A DNA stretch of 64,000 nt from Hanleya hanleyi (lineage: Eukaryota; Mollusca; Polyplacophora; Lepidopleurida; Hanleyidae): the NCBI GenBank assembly GCA_036873755.1, contig JAVTVY010025320.1, forward strand, positions 37,445-101,444, given 5' to 3'. The notes under the pieces are model-generated. The model had not been told where the DNA came from and searched no databases. It saw only the letters and a program-made list of their open reading frames with translations. The stretch's first letter is position 1; each line of letters starts with the position of its first letter. Below are positions 1 through 13,343 of the stretch, piece after piece. A program made the translations under genes and the position numbers.

Positions 1-750
1 ATGATTGTTTTGGGTTAGAGGCCCATGATTGTTTTGGGTTAGAGGCCCATGATTGTTTTGGGTTAGAGGCCCATGATTGTTTTGGGTTAGAGGCCCATGA
101 TTGTTTTGGGTTAGAGGCCCATGATTGTTTTGGGTTAGAGGCTCATGATTGTTTTGGGTTAGATACCCATGATTGTTTTGGGGTTAGAGGCCTACGATTG
201 TTTTCGGGTTAGAGTCTCACGATTGCTTTTGTGTTAGAGGCCCATGATTGTTTTGGGGTTAGAGGCCCACGATTGTTTTGGGGTTGGAGGCCCAGTGTGA
301 ACGGGTTAGAGGTCCTTGATTAAATTAGGATAGAGGCCCTTGATTAAATTGAGTTAGAGGCCCTTGATTGAATTGGGTTAGAGGCCCTTGATTAAATTGC
401 GTTAGAGACCCTTGATTGAATTGGGTTGGAGGCCCTTGACTAAATTGGGTTAACCAGTGTAAAAAGATTACATGCCCTTAAATAATTTGGGCTAGATGCC
501 CATGATTGTCTCGGTTTAGATGCCCAGTATACTTGGGTTAGAGGCCCAATGTAAACGGTTAGACGCCTATGGATGTTTTGAACTAGAGAGCCAGTGTAAA
601 TGGGTTTGAGGCCCCTGCTTATGTTGGGATCAAGCCCCGATGTAAATAAGTTAGAAGGGCATGGTTTAATATTTTGGGTTAAAGCCAGGTGGAAATGGGT
701 TGGATGCCCATGGATTATGTTGATAATCGGTTAGAGATATGCGGGTTACA
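1..750. repeat. 24-bp satellite array, decaying
   Basis: The first six units are near-identical 24-mers beginning ATGATTGTTTTGG and ending GGTTAGAGGCCC. From about 170 on they gain single-base indels, and from about 310 to 450 a variant beginning TTGATTAAATTGG takes over; by about 750 only the GGTTAGAGGCCC-like core is recognisable. The window starts inside the array, so its true length is unknown. It is not a telomere repeat although GGGTTAG occurs in each unit. Confidence 0.93.
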
Positions 751-2252
751 TGTGGGTGGAGACCCCGAGAGATGGGTTTGAGGCCCATACAATGTGTTTT
801 TTTGATGAATAAAGATTCGTCTCGGTTTGTACCACACGACACAACCACAAAGCTGTAGTTTGTTATTTTCTTTTGGGGGGAACGATCTGCGGGATTATGT
901 GGAGAAAAGCGAAGGCTACACATAGAAGCTATACACATAGAATATCCATAGGCGACAAAAAATTGCACAATATAAAAATGCTTAAATGCATGCAGCAACA
1001 ATAAAAATACATGCATGTACGTACACACTTGCTGAGCATATTACCTATGAAATCAATGATGAATATAGGTAAAATATAATAATGTAAAGCATAATAGACA
1101 ATGCCAGACCTTAAAACCCACCAACCCACCAATCACGTGATGGGGCGAATCCAGGAGGCATGGTTGTGCGCACTTATCCTGCGTTTGCAAATAACTCTTC
1201 TGTATTGTCCTTTAGCATCTTAGCTTGCTAAGGGCATTTCACGTTCCACTTAACACTACCCTTAGCTCAATGGCTTCGTTCTCCGTGTATTTCGCCCCAT
1301 GTCAGCTTCCCCAAGCATCAAGTCACATGTCCGCTCTATTTAAACGAGCCAATGAAATTATCCGAATTCAAATATTTTGACCTGGGAATCTCAGATGTGA
1401 GACATGTCGATTGCACTTAGGTGCTCGAGGCGCAAGACTGTGGGAGACCAAACCGAAGTTGTGCGAATTAGCTACTTTATTTCTCACTCTAATGGAGCAT
1501 GCTTCTTTGTTTTTCTTAAGAAAAATCATATTACAAACGGCCTAACATATTAGAAAAAAAATAAAATCGGCGGCAGTTCACAGGAAAATGATATGATTTT
1601 TATTTTGTGATGGGGGCACTTCGAGGCCCACCAAGAGATCATTTCAAACGATCGCTTTCTGGAGGTGTGTCTTCATTTTATGAATCTGATTGCGCCGATG
1701 TCGGGTCTCACGGGACCAATCGCATGTGACCATTTGGGAAACGCCCTGTTACACTCAGATATCACCAGTTATCGCATGGCTATGAGCAGAAGTTTCTACG
1801 TATGATCGTGCCATGCGTTCGGATGATGTCCTTCAGCTGAGACGTTGGGATAAATTGGTCTGTAAAAAAATGCTACACAATGAGGATAAGACAATAAGTG
1901 TTTACTTCGCAAAAGCTGCATGATAAAATTAGTAAATAATCATCTGATGTGGAATAAAATAGCTTTTGCTCACTTTTCCTCGCAGAAAATCAGGAACTTT
2001 GAAGAAAAATGGCGAAAAAAAAAATTATACACCACACGGCCGACATATCGAATTTATCACATGATCCTCGGCTCGGAGGGTTATGTAAAAGGATCAAAAT
2101 AACCCCAATATGATAAGCTACTACCGAGAGTCAGCTCTCAGGAACTCAATCAAATTATGTCTGTGTCCGGGCGTTCTCGGATGTGCTCTCAGAACTGCCC
2201 ATACGTCTCAATCTGCGGATCTGCATGATGTGTTCTTACTTTTGGTAAGTTC
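751..2252. other. No recognised gene
   Basis: AT-rich DNA with only short, unrelated open frames. I see no RNA gene and no repeat shared with the rest of the window. Confidence 0.6.
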
Positions 2253-2520
2253 TCAAAGCAACTCCTTGATGAATTTTAGATGTACATGTTCGAAGCCATC
2301 TGAATCCCCAAAAGTTTCTCTGGCACCCCAAACCTCACTGCCATATAAAAGTATTGGTTTTATTAATGTGTCAACCAACTTTTCGGATAGTCTACATCCT
2401 GTATCGTTGTCTAATAATTGCTTCATTTTGAAATATGCTTTCAGCCCTTTAGGTAGATTCTCTCTTGTCAGAGAAAAGTTACCATTGCTTTCAAGAATTA
2501 TGCCTAAATAGGTATAAATT
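2253..2520 (-). pseudogene. LINE (non-LTR) reverse transcriptase fragment
   Basis: Read on the minus strand without an initiating ATG, this stretch stays open for about 88 codons and gives YTYLGIILESNGNF followed about 40 residues later by KPILLYGSEVWGA. These are the YLGI and LLYGSEVWG signatures found near the end of the reverse transcriptase domain and the start of the thumb of LINE-type retrotransposons. It stops at a TGA shortly after. No endonuclease or upstream RT motifs are found beside it, so it is a short dead piece of an old insertion. The family cannot be fixed from this much sequence. Confidence 0.8.
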
Positions 2521-2801
2521 GCTTGATTACCTCCTTAAGAATAATGGAGCCGATGCCCATTGTTTTTGAGGAATGAAGAGTTTCGAGGACATTCCGCTAC
2601 TTAAAACACACCACTCACAAAGGCCATGGTATCAACGCCGACGCTAGTTTAACTGCCAAAGCAGTACATGTGCTGCAAGGCTTGAAGTTGTCGTGACGAT
2701 GATGTCACGATAATGTGTCATTTAAGACGACATGAAGTTAACATTGTAAATGATGAACTCTGAATAAAGTTCGCTGATTCTGCGTGGTGCTCTTGGTTTT
2801 A
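2521..2801. other. Spacer before tandem unit 1
   Basis: Short non-coding stretch, not shared with the second tandem copy; homology between the two copies begins at 2802. Confidence 0.5.
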
Positions 2802-3179
2802 CATGCAGGACATTGTACATATGACAATAACTCCAACTGTTTATGGTTGAAGATCGGTAGATTAGTCGTCACCATGGTGTGATTCGACATCGATTGGCCA
2901 TGCCTCTCGACACTTATAAATGCAATCACAGCGTTGATCAGAGAGTTTTACTAATCAGTGTCTGGAGAGAGAGAGACCGAAGTGCATTTTGACACCGGGC
3001 GTGGATTTCACTTTTATATCGGTGGTATACAGATGGACTATATACATTTTGTTATACTTGCCACATTTGTGATCTCTGAATGTGGCTATTCATCACATTG
3101 GATTCATCATACTACAAACTGTGTCAGAAGAATGAAAACTGTCATCCACACTCGGGATTCCGGACTTCCGTCGTGACTA

Positions 3180-3425
3180 TCGCAGTTTGGTGATCTGATT
3201 ACTGTGAGAGACTGATAATGATTACTGAGTGTCGCAGATTGAAAACATACTGTCGCAGATTGAATAACTGATTGACATTTGTCGCAACTTATTACTGATT
3301 GGTCTGTCGCAAAATGACTACTGATTATTCTGTCGCAAAATGACTACTAATTATTCTGTCGCAAAGTGACTACTCTGTCGCAAACTGATTACTGTGTGTC
3401 GCAGATTGGATACATACTTCGGCAT
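3180..3425. repeat. TCTGTCGCAAA minisatellite
   Basis: About nine degenerate units of roughly 20-28 bp built on TGTCGCAAAnTGACTACT or TGTCGCAGATTGA. It is repeated in the second tandem copy at about 10347-10592. Confidence 0.85.
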
Positions 3426-6192
3426 ATTGAATTACTGATTGCCGCAGTTGAAGTGCAAGTAGCCCACAGATACCATATGTTGCGAAAGTGGGGATTTGGG
3501 ACGAGTGAATGTAATTTTCTGGTCTGTTTCCGACGTTGTTTATCTACCTCGTTGACACATCAGAGATCACACGGCATGACTCTAATAACAGATCAGAGTC
3601 TTGGTACTTGACTAACTGAATAATTTCATCGAGACAAATTCTGCAAAATTATACATTCGCATTGGCAGTTTTGTGAAATAAATTATATATTTTTTTAGAA
3701 GTTTAGTTGCCGTTTAGCATGAAAATAGGTCAAAATATCCCAATTAGACTATATGTTTCAACTTGGATTTAATATCCGAAGCGGGATTTATTGCTCTGAC
3801 CTGTTGAACTCAAATCGCATGTAGTAACTGTAGAACTAATATTGCATCTCTGTGTGATTGTGAATTTTCTACCGCGAAAAGCCTATTTAGAGTTTTTTTA
3901 TTATTAATATTTCTATGAACGTGTGCAGGTACCATGCCTTATTATTTCGTGAAGGTGACTATTAAGGGGAATTAGGACTTGTGACATTTTTGAAAGTTTT
4001 TGCCAAGTCTAAATTTCTAAAAACGACCCCTATCATTATAATGACCAAATTTTATGACACAATGATACCATGAGACATGATATGACAAAAAATGTATTTC
4101 TTTTTTTTTCGAAAAAAATTTCAATACCTTTGTGAAGCAAAAATGTAATGAAATGACAAAGAATTTCGTGAAGCGACTTTCAGGAAATAAATACTATAAC
4201 AGGCCAGGAAAACGATAAATAAAATGACTCAACTAAGTTTTGGAGGTCCTACGAGCGAAATTATCCATTTCGCCTGAAGCACGTGGCCGTACATCCATTC
4301 TCGACTCTGCATCATCACAAATGACCCCTGAAATCTCACCATTTTGCTCCCGACGTGACAACGAAATAAAGATAATTCTATAGAAAATAAACTATAGCAG
4401 ATATCAATTTCAAATTTTCCACAAATACACAGTAAGATACGTACTTTTCAGCCCATCTGTTTAAATAGAGATCGAATTTAGCGCTTTCATCCCAAACACT
4501 TCGGTGTGTCTCAGGCCATGCTTCTTTTCCAAACAAGGTGACCCATCACATCTCAATAATATTCATACGCCCATATAGGCATGTCCAAAATATCGTCAAT
4601 ATCATGTATAAACATCAAAGAAGCATCATAATTGAGCGAAATATGGTGATATTTAGCATCCAACATATTTATTTCGACAGTTTCGAAAGAAGAAAACGAT
4701 TTCTGTAAACCTCTCTAGAGATCTACTTTTCGAGCAGCCTTACTCTAATATCCTGCCTCCTGCTTCTCGTGAAATCGCGCGAGATATGATATTTTGGTGA
4801 AACTGAGGAAAAACAGATCATCCGTCTAATTACATCAAATTTAGGCAACAAAGATGGTATTATAGTAAATTTCGGTGAGTAGCCCTCCCATCTGAATGGT
4901 TCGGCATTCCGATCGCATGTTCTGAAAGCGTTTGTCGATGAAAATGGGTGAGCGTAAACGTGTGTACATGAATGGCATTAACCCTCACGGCCATGTGCCA
5001 ACAACAACAACAGCACGAAACAACAACGACATGTTGAATGACTGTCTTGTTCAGACTGACTTTGATTGACAGGTGTTCAGTTTTGTGTGAAGGGTTAATG
5101 CATCGAGGCCGGAAATAGTCCACCTGAGCAGGAAGAAATGTGAATCGCCATTTTTCTGAACAATTCAGTTTGCTTGACCACGTGTAGCATTCTATTTCCC
5201 AACAACTTCAAGAAGATCATTCTTGTTTGGCCTCAACGAAGGGATGATTCAACTTTATTCGTGAGTTAAACAGTCACCACATTTCTTCGATTTCCAAATT
5301 TTACTTCGAAAAATCCACTACATTTTTTATCCATTTTGTTCCACAAAGTCATTTTTTCGAATTACTTCAAAGAAATAGTCATATTTTCTTGTGTTTAATT
5401 GTGTTTCCTATCTTTCTGGGATGAAATAATGCACCCTTGATAATTGAGTGCCTTTTTGAAAATTTCAACCTGACAAACAAAATGTCAAAATCTCTCAAGT
5501 CCCCCTGATTCTTAAATGTTGAAAGATTGCACCACTCTACTTTGCTGTCATTTTTTCATGTAACTATATGACTTTACTATCGTGGCTGCAGAAGTCCTAT
5601 ATGTAAACCGGCCCACGAAATTGAAGTTCGCTCTTCCGACTGTTCCAGTTCAGAGATCTCGTGTGGGCAATTAAATTGATGTCTTGTAACATGAGGGAGG
5701 TGATGGGGGTAATTTAACTGTGTTATGATGCCAACCGGTCATTTAATTGTCATGGATGTACATCGCATCACAGGATAGAAGTGGTACAAAATGTCATCAG
5801 GTTTCAGCCCTTTTAGAAAAACACCGCGGAAGACACGTTTAAACCCATAGACGGCATGGAAGACAATCCCGTTTGAACTTTCAACTCGTAATATGCAAAT
5901 CACTCATCCCATCACTAAAGTGGCCTTCTTATCTGTCATGTATATAAACGTTTTACAAGCATACTATCATAGAGGAATACGAGTGACGAAGTCGTGGGAC
6001 TTGCTCAATATTACACTAACTCCCTCATAGCTTAGTAATCTTATGTCATATATATGCGTTATCACAACATTAATAAATGTACTAGATATTGAATTGTGTG
6101 TATTTCTCTTCAAACTAATATAGGCTCTAGCTACCTTAACTCTCCATTCCGTAGAAAGCAATGTTCGAGCAACTGTTCATTCCTTAAAAATA

Positions 6193-7004
6193 ATGGAGCG
6201 TCGGAACAATAGAGTGACGTCACAAGTGTGTTTTAAAACACCCTCTGGTGCTGGAGCCCGTATCGCGGCAGTGGCGTCTGTTAATCGTCTTCTATTCTTC
6301 AGTCGTTGGAACGTTACGGCTGTAATGCTCACACAATATATAACACCCCAGTCGCTGGAGTCCCTCCACGAATGTGGCGGCCCATACATCTTCTTCGCCC
6401 CCAGTCGTCGGATTCCGATCCTAACAATGTCGGCTCACCAGTCTGCTTCACCCTTACAGGTAAGTATAGCGCGTCGTCTCTACCCTCACGGCTGCTGCGA
6501 CCCGTCTATAGACACGACCCGTTGGTGCACGACTTCACTACGACCCTTCAGGTAAGAATACGCGTTCAGTTCGTCCTCTATAGCCGGCACGACATTTACG
6601 GTATATATTGTGTTATAATCGCGTATGTATGCTGGCAGGGTCGTCATCCGAGCTGTCGGCTCTGTAGGCTCTTCCGGGACATCACTTAGTGTGGACATAT
6701 TGCCACAGAAGGTACCAGCGTGAATGACTGGATTCGTCGAAAGCGTTCAGCATACATATAGACACACTACCATCAGACAAATCTCCCACAACCATCGTGT
6801 GCTTCCACACTATCCCTCGTATCGATACTCTGAAGGCATACGGGAACCGTCAGCTACCTTGCTGGAGTGGTACCTGGAGTCTTGAAGAACTGGTTCCACA
6901 TCTGGGTCAAGCCGCTGCCATATCCTGCGGCTAATCAAGGAGATAGATGCCCAGAGTCCACGAAGCACATCGCTCTGACTGACCCGATTTACGCGGGTGG
7001 GCAT
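6193..7004 (-). pseudogene. Gypsy pol debris (protease end) in tandem copy 1
   Basis: The minus strand at 6810-7004 encodes a start beginning MPTRVNRVSQSDVLRG, which matches the beginning of the protease/RT frame of the Gypsy element at 21839. The run breaks after about 64 residues. The flanking 6330-6690 matches internal and LTR-like sequence at 19081-19370. Plus-strand open frames here are shadows. RT, RNase H and integrase are absent. Confidence 0.7.
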
Positions 7005-7006
7005 TA

Positions 7007-7150
7007 TTACAAGCGTCTAGTCCGTCATTCATAATCCAGCCGTCGTCCATTAGAGAATATCCGCGTCCATAATCCAAATTACAAGCGTCTAGTCCGTCAT
7101 TCATAATCCAGCCGTCGTCCATTAGTGAATATCCGCGTCCATAATCCAAA
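7007..7150. repeat. 67-bp direct repeat pair
   Basis: Two adjacent copies of a 67-bp unit beginning TTACAAGCGTCTAGTCCGTC and ending in ATAATCCAAA. They are repeated at 14158-14301, and a single copy starts the repeat at 63560. Confidence 0.85.
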
Positions 7151-7203
7151 GACCTATTTCATATTCCATATAACAGTATTAGCACCAAATTCAAAAAGAC
7201 AAT

Positions 7204-8398
7204 CATAGTATACATAAACATAAGCTTGTTTCCTGCAAGAGAGAAGCGGTCAACAGTTTTCAATGATGCCGCCAAGACATCAAATATCACATCCGTATCG
7301 CTGATCAGTATTCTTAATCCATAATATTCGTTGTAAAGTCATCATCTAAAGAATGATGTATCTCAGTCACGCTTTGATTGTGACTGTTCATATGAGTACC
7401 ATGAGGATCTTGAAGTACATGGGTTCATACGGCCCCTAGCCCCGGGTTAAGCGGAATTAGACACAAGTTACGAAACGTAGCGCCATAGATCTTGCACGCT
7501 ACGTTCGTATTTTGCTATCATTTTGCCAAATTTGAGAAACTTTGAGTGGAGGCGCTTGGTGGAATAGCCCTGTTTTAAAAGTTTCTGCAACAATGTTTTG
7601 TGACGTTGGTTAAAATCATCACATTTAACACAGGATCTAGCAAATGCTACTAAGCGAGATATGTATACGCCATATGCAGGTCCCACTGGAATATTACTAT
7701 CCAAAAAGGGATAGCTTACGATGTCGAAATTGTAATCATCTCTTTTGTCATAAAGTCGACGAGAGTCATAGTATACATAAACATAGGCTTGTTTCCTGCA
7801 AGAGAGAAGCGGTCAACAGTTTTCAATGATGCCGCCAAGACATCAAATATCACATCCGTATCGCTGATTAGTATTCTTAATCCATAATATTCGTTGTAAA
7901 GTCATCATCTAAAGAATGATGTATCTCAGTCACGCTTTGATTGTGACTGTTCATATGAGTACCATGAGGATCTTGAAGTACATGAGTTCATACGGCCCCT
8001 AGCCCCGGGTTAAGCGGAATTAGACACAAGTTACGAAACGTAGCGCCATAGATAGATCTTGCACGCTACGTTCGTATTTTGCTATCAGCATGCGATATGT
8101 ATCGCCAAATTTGAGAAACTTTGAGTGGAGGCGCTTGGTGGAATAGCCCTGTTTTATAACAATGTTTTGTGACGTTGATTAAAATCATCACATTTAACAC
8201 AGGATCTAGCAAATGCTACTAAGCGAGATATGTATACGCCATATGCAGGTCCCACTGGAATATTACTATCCAAAAAGGGATAGCTTACGATGTCGAAATT
8301 GTAATCATCTCTTTTGTCATAAAGTCGACGAGAGTCATAGTATACATAAACATAGGCTTGTTTCCTGCAAGAGAGAAGCGGTCAACAGATTTCAATGA
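7204..8398. repeat. Internal 569-bp tandem repeat
   Basis: The block starting CATAGTATACATAAACATA occurs at 7204, 7767 and 8336 (the last partial). Tandem copy 2 has one full block fewer. The second block has a 30-base deletion relative to the first. Confidence 0.85.
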
Positions 8399-8836
8399 TG
8401 CCGGCAAGACATCATGATGTTACAAAAATATCAAATCATATCACTGCTTCTCCTCGGTTATGAAGCGCGGGCTTCGGTCCCTGGGGCTTGGGTATGACGC
8501 GGACGATCGTCTCGGGGGTTGGGAGGTGATCGTTGAGGGCAGACCGTCCCCGTCCTGGGAAACTCCTCTTAAGTTCTTCCCTCAGGGCAGCAATCTCTAC
8601 TCGAAGATGGGCCGTCTCGTTCTACTTTTGGAACATCATGATGTCTTGTCGGCATCATTGAAAACTGTTGACCGCTTCTCTCTTGCAGGAAACTAGCCTA
8701 TGTTTATGTATACTATGATTGTCTTTTTCAATTTGATGCTAATAATGTTATATGGAATATGGAATAGGTCTTTGGATTATGGACGCGGATGTTCTTTAAT
8801 GGACGACTGCTGAATTATGGATGACTTCGCGCGGCA

Positions 8837-9760
8837 CTACCAGACTTTAAACAGTAGGTCTTCTCCAATTACCTCAAAGAATTGGTCACGGGCCAGTGTA
8901 TCTTGGACTTCATCACCGGCGTCTGGGTAGGCCATCTGGCTTAGTCTCACCAGAGCCTGGCCCAGCTCGGGTAGACCTTCTCCATTCTGTCGTCGTCTTG
9001 ACTTGCTTACCAGCTTTGACTTACACAACTCCGTTTGGTTTGGCGGGGCGAAGCGTCTCTGCAAGACATCACGTAGGCAGGTGAACCTTGCCTCCCCTGG
9101 CTTCATCTTCAGACTGGGGAGAACCTGTTGTGCTGCGGTCAAGTATGTCCCTTTTTTCTGGCGTCCACCTGTTCAAGGCTGCGCAATGTGTACCAGGTTC
9201 TCTCTCTACGGCGTACTCCCATCGTAGGTCGAAGCCTTAACCAACGTCTTACGGGAAACATGGATGGTCGTAACCGTGGCCCGTCCACTGGTATCAGCCG
9301 CTGAATGTCGCACATCTGTGCTGGATGTAACCGTTGTCGCCTGCGTCTCCATTTTCTCAAACACGGAAGTGGCTGGATGTCCCGTCTCTGCATGGTCGCG
9401 ACCCTCTCTTTGGGTATTACCCTCTTCCTCGACCCTGGGCGAGGAGGTGTACACTGGGGCCCCCATCGTCGTCTGGTTGATGGTCGATTGATGGTCGCTT
9501 GCGTCGTCTGCAGCTGTTCCGGGGGTAAACTTTTTAGTCCCTGTAATAACACTTGGATGGTCTTGATGTCGACGATGGCAGACGCTGAAAGCTCGGACGG
9601 TGCTCCTATGGAGCTCACGTCTTCTGTCGTTGTCAAAGTCGCTGAACCAGGTAACCCCATCTTCAATCGCTCTCTTCCTTGTAGGATAGCCCGTAGACCC
9701 GCTATGTCTGGACGCCTCGGTGTTGCTAGGGAACTCATGGGTAATGGCGTTGTCGGTCAA
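8837..9760 (-). pseudogene. Gypsy gag remnant in tandem copy 1
   Basis: The minus strand carries two pieces of one gag in different frames. 9760-9206 encodes a polar N-terminal region ending in VKASTYDGSTP, the YDG motif at the start of Gypsy capsid domains. 9142-8837 encodes the later capsid part with RRFAPP, ELGQALVRLSQMAYP and LARDQFFEVIGED, typical of Gypsy gag in invertebrates. The two frames are separated by a shift between 9206 and 9142 where capsid sequence is lost, so the gene is dead. No zinc knuckle or protease follows; the next downstream sequence is non-coding. Confidence 0.82.
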
Positions 9761-10346
9761 CTCTGGTAGTCAGTTGTTCTCTTCTGTTTGTAGACCAGGC
9801 CAGATTCCACCGCTGCCGCCAGTTTTTCGTCGTGTAATGTGTACGATCAGGACACTTGTGGTGTTTACGAAAAAAGAGATCCGGGGTTAGAAAAGATGAT
9901 CACAACCCCACAAGGATGACCGACGCCGATGTAAAGGCCTATTAATGTATATTCTACACAAATAGCATGCAGGACATTGTACATATGACAATAACTCCAA
10001 CTGTTTATGGTTGGAGATCGGTAGATTAGTCGTCACCATGGTGTGATTCGACATCGATTGGTCATGCCTCTCGACACTTATAAATGCAATCACAGCGTTG
10101 ATCAGAGAATTTTACTAAATCAGTGTCTGGAGAGAGAGAGAGACCGAAGTGAATTTTGACACCGGGCGTGGATTTCACTTTTATATCGGTGGTATACAGA
10201 TGGACTATATACATTTTGTTATACTTGCCACATTTGTGATCTCTGGATGTGGCTATTCATCACATTGGATTCATCATACTACAAACTGTGTCAGAAGAAT
10301 GAAAACTGTCATCCACACTCGGGATTCCGGACTTCCGTCGTGACTA

Positions 10347-10592
10347 TCGCAGTTTGGTGATCTGATTACTGTGAGAGACTGATAATGATTACTGAGTGTC
10401 GCAGATTGAAAACATACTGTCGCAGATTGAATAACTGATTGACATTTGTCGCAACTTATTACTGATTGGTCTGTCGCAAAATGACTACTGATTATTCTGT
10501 CGCAAAATGACTACTAATTATTCTGTCGCAAAGTGACTACTCTGTCGCAAACTGATTACTGTGTGTCGCAGATTGGATACATACTTCGGCAT
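10347..10592. repeat. TCTGTCGCAAA minisatellite, second copy
   Basis: Same array as at 3180-3425, carried along in the 7.2-kb tandem duplication with the same unit order. Confidence 0.85.
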
Positions 10593-13343
10593 ATTGAATT
10601 ACTGATTGCCGCAGTTGAAGTGCAAGTAGCCCGCAGATACCATATGTTGCGAAAGTGGGGATTTGGGACGAGTGAATGTAATTTTCTGGTCTGTTTCCGA
10701 CGTTGTTTATCTACCTCGTTGACACATCGGAGATCACACGGCATGACTCTAATAACAGATCAGAGTCTTGGTACTTGACTAACTGAATAATTTCATCGAG
10801 ACAAATTCTGCAAAATTATACATTCGCATTGGCAGTTTTGTGAAATAAATTATATATTTTTTTAGAAGTTTAGTTGCCGTTTAGCATGAAAATAGGTCAA
10901 AATATCCCAATTAGACTATATGTTTCAACTTGGATTTAATATCCGAAGTGGGATTTATTGCTCTGACCTGTTGAACTCAAATCGCATGTAGTAACTGTAG
11001 AACTAATATTGCATCTCTGTGTGATCGTGAATTTTCTACCGCGAAAAGCCTATTTAGAGTGTTTTTATTATTAATATTTCTATGAACGTGTGCAGGTACC
11101 ATGCCTTATTATTTCGTGAAGGTGACTATTAAGGGGAATTAGGACAGTTTTTGCCAAGTCTAAATTTCTAAAAACGACCCCTATCATTATAATGACCAAA
11201 TTTTATGACACAATGATACCATGAGACATGATATGACAAAAAATGTATTTCTTTTTTTTTCGAAAAAAATTTCAATACCTTTGTGAAGCAAAAATGTAAT
11301 GAAATGACAAAGAATTTCGTGAAGCGACTTTCAGGAAATAAATACTATAACAGGCCAGGAAAACGATAAATAAAATGACTCAACTAAGTTTTGGAGGTCC
11401 TACGAGCGAAATTATCCATTTCGCCTGAAGCACGTGGCCGTACATCCATTCTCGACTCTGCATCATCACAAATGACCCCTGAAATCTCACCATTTTGCTC
11501 CCGACGTGACAACGAAATAAAGATAATTCTATAGAAAATAAACTATAGCAGATATCAATTTCAAATTTTCCACAAATACACAGTAAGATACGTACTTTTC
11601 AGCCCATCTGTTTAAATAGAGATCGAATTTAGCGCTTTCATCCCAAACACTTCGGTGTGTCTCAGGCCATGCTTCTTTTCCAAACAAGGTGACCCATCAC
11701 ATCTCAATAATATTCATACGCCCATATAGGCATGTCCAAAATATCGTCAATATCATGTATAAACATCAAAGAAGCATCATAATTGAGCGAAATATGGTGA
11801 TATTTAGCATCCAACATATTTATTTCGACAGTTTCGAAAGAAGAAAACGATTTCTGTAAACCTCTCTAGAGATCTACTTTTCGAGCAGCCTTACTCTAAT
11901 ATCCTGCCTCCTGCTTCTCGTGAAATCGCGCGAGATATGATATTTTGGTGAAACTGAGGAAAAACAGATCATCCGTCTAATTACATCAAATTTAGGCAAC
12001 AAAGATGGTATTATAGTAAATTTCGGTGAGTAGCCCTCCCATCTGAATGGTTCGGCATTCCGATCGCATGTTCTGAAAGCGTTTGTCGATGAAAATGGGT
12101 GAGCGTAAACGTGTGTACATGAATGGCATTAACCCTCACGGCCATGTGCCAACAACAACAACAGCACGAAACAACAACGACATGTTGAATGACTGTCTTG
12201 TTCAGACTGACTTTGATTGACAGGTGTTCAGTTTTGTGTGAAGGGTTAATGCATCGAGGCCGGAAATAGTCCACCTGAGCAGGAAGAAATGTGAATCGCC
12301 ATTTTTCTGAACAATTCAGTTTGCTTGACCACGTGTAGCATTCTATTTCCCAACAACTTCAAGAAGATCATTCTTGTTTGGCCTCAACGAAGAGATGATT
12401 CAACTTTATTCGTGAGTTAAACAGTCACCACATTTCTTCGATTTCCAAATTTTACTTCGAAAAATCCACTACATTTTTTATCCATTTTGTTCCACAAAGT
12501 CATTTTTTCGAATTACTTCAAAGAAATAGTCATATTTTCTTGTGTTTAATTGTGTTTCCTATCTTTCTGGGATGAAATAATGCACCCTTGATAATTGAGT
12601 GCCTTTTTGAAAATTTCAACCTGACAAACAAAATGTCAAAATCTCTCAAGTCCCCCTGATTCTTAAATGTTGAAAGATTGCACCACTCTACTTTGCTCTC
12701 ATTTTTTCATGTAACTATATGACTTTACTATCGTGGCTGCAGAAGTCCTATATGTAAACCGGCCCACGAAATTGAAATTCGCTCTTCCGACTGTTCCAGT
12801 TCAGAGATCTCGTGTGGGCAATTAAATTGATGTCTTGTAACATGAGGGAGGTGATGGGGGTAATTTAACTGTGTTATGATGCCAACCGGTCATTTAATTG
12901 TCATGGATGTACATCGCATCACAGGATAGAAGTGGTACAAAATGTCATCAGGTTTCAGCCCTTTTAGAAAAACACCGCGGAAGACACGTTTAAACCCATA
13001 GACGGCATGGAAGACAATCCCGTTTGAACTTTCAACTCGTAATATGCAAATCACTCATCCCATCACTAAAGTGGCCTTCTTATCTGTCATGTATATAAAC
13101 GTTTTACAAGCATACTATCATAGAGGAATACGAGTGACGAAGTCGTAGGACTTGCTCAATATTACACTAACTCCCTCATAGCTTAGTAATCTTATGTCAT
13201 ATATATGCGTTATCACAACATTAATAAATGTACTAGATATTGAATTGTGTGTATTTCTCTTCAAACTAATATAGGCTCTAGCTACCTTAACTCTCCATTC
13301 CGTAGAAAGCAATGTTCGAGCAACTGTCCATTCCTTAAAAATA

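Larger units (their letters stand above)
2802..9965. repeat. Tandem segmental unit, copy 1 (about 7.16 kb)
   Basis: Sequence from 2802 recurs from 9966 at an offset of about 7164, dropping to 7151 after a 16-base deletion near 11147 in copy 2. Differences are scattered single bases. Copy 1 is longer because it holds an extra 569-bp internal repeat (7204-8340). The unit is mostly AT-rich non-coding DNA (3430-6190, no gene seen) and ends in antisense Gypsy debris. The junction runs directly from one copy into the other. Confidence 0.95.

Noticed and set aside
1..300. GGGTTAG words suggesting an interstitial telomere
   Set aside because: The repeat unit is 24 bp with one such word each; there are no consecutive TTAGGG units.
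6193..6698. Overlapping 120-127-codon open frames on the plus strand (also at 13344-13849)
   Set aside because: They lie opposite Gypsy remnants, match no family and differ only as the underlying repeat does.
9139..9738. 199-codon Arg/Pro-rich frame on the minus strand (and 15733-16332)
   Set aside because: Shadow of the gag N-terminus; the true frame is the 184-codon one carrying the YDG motif.
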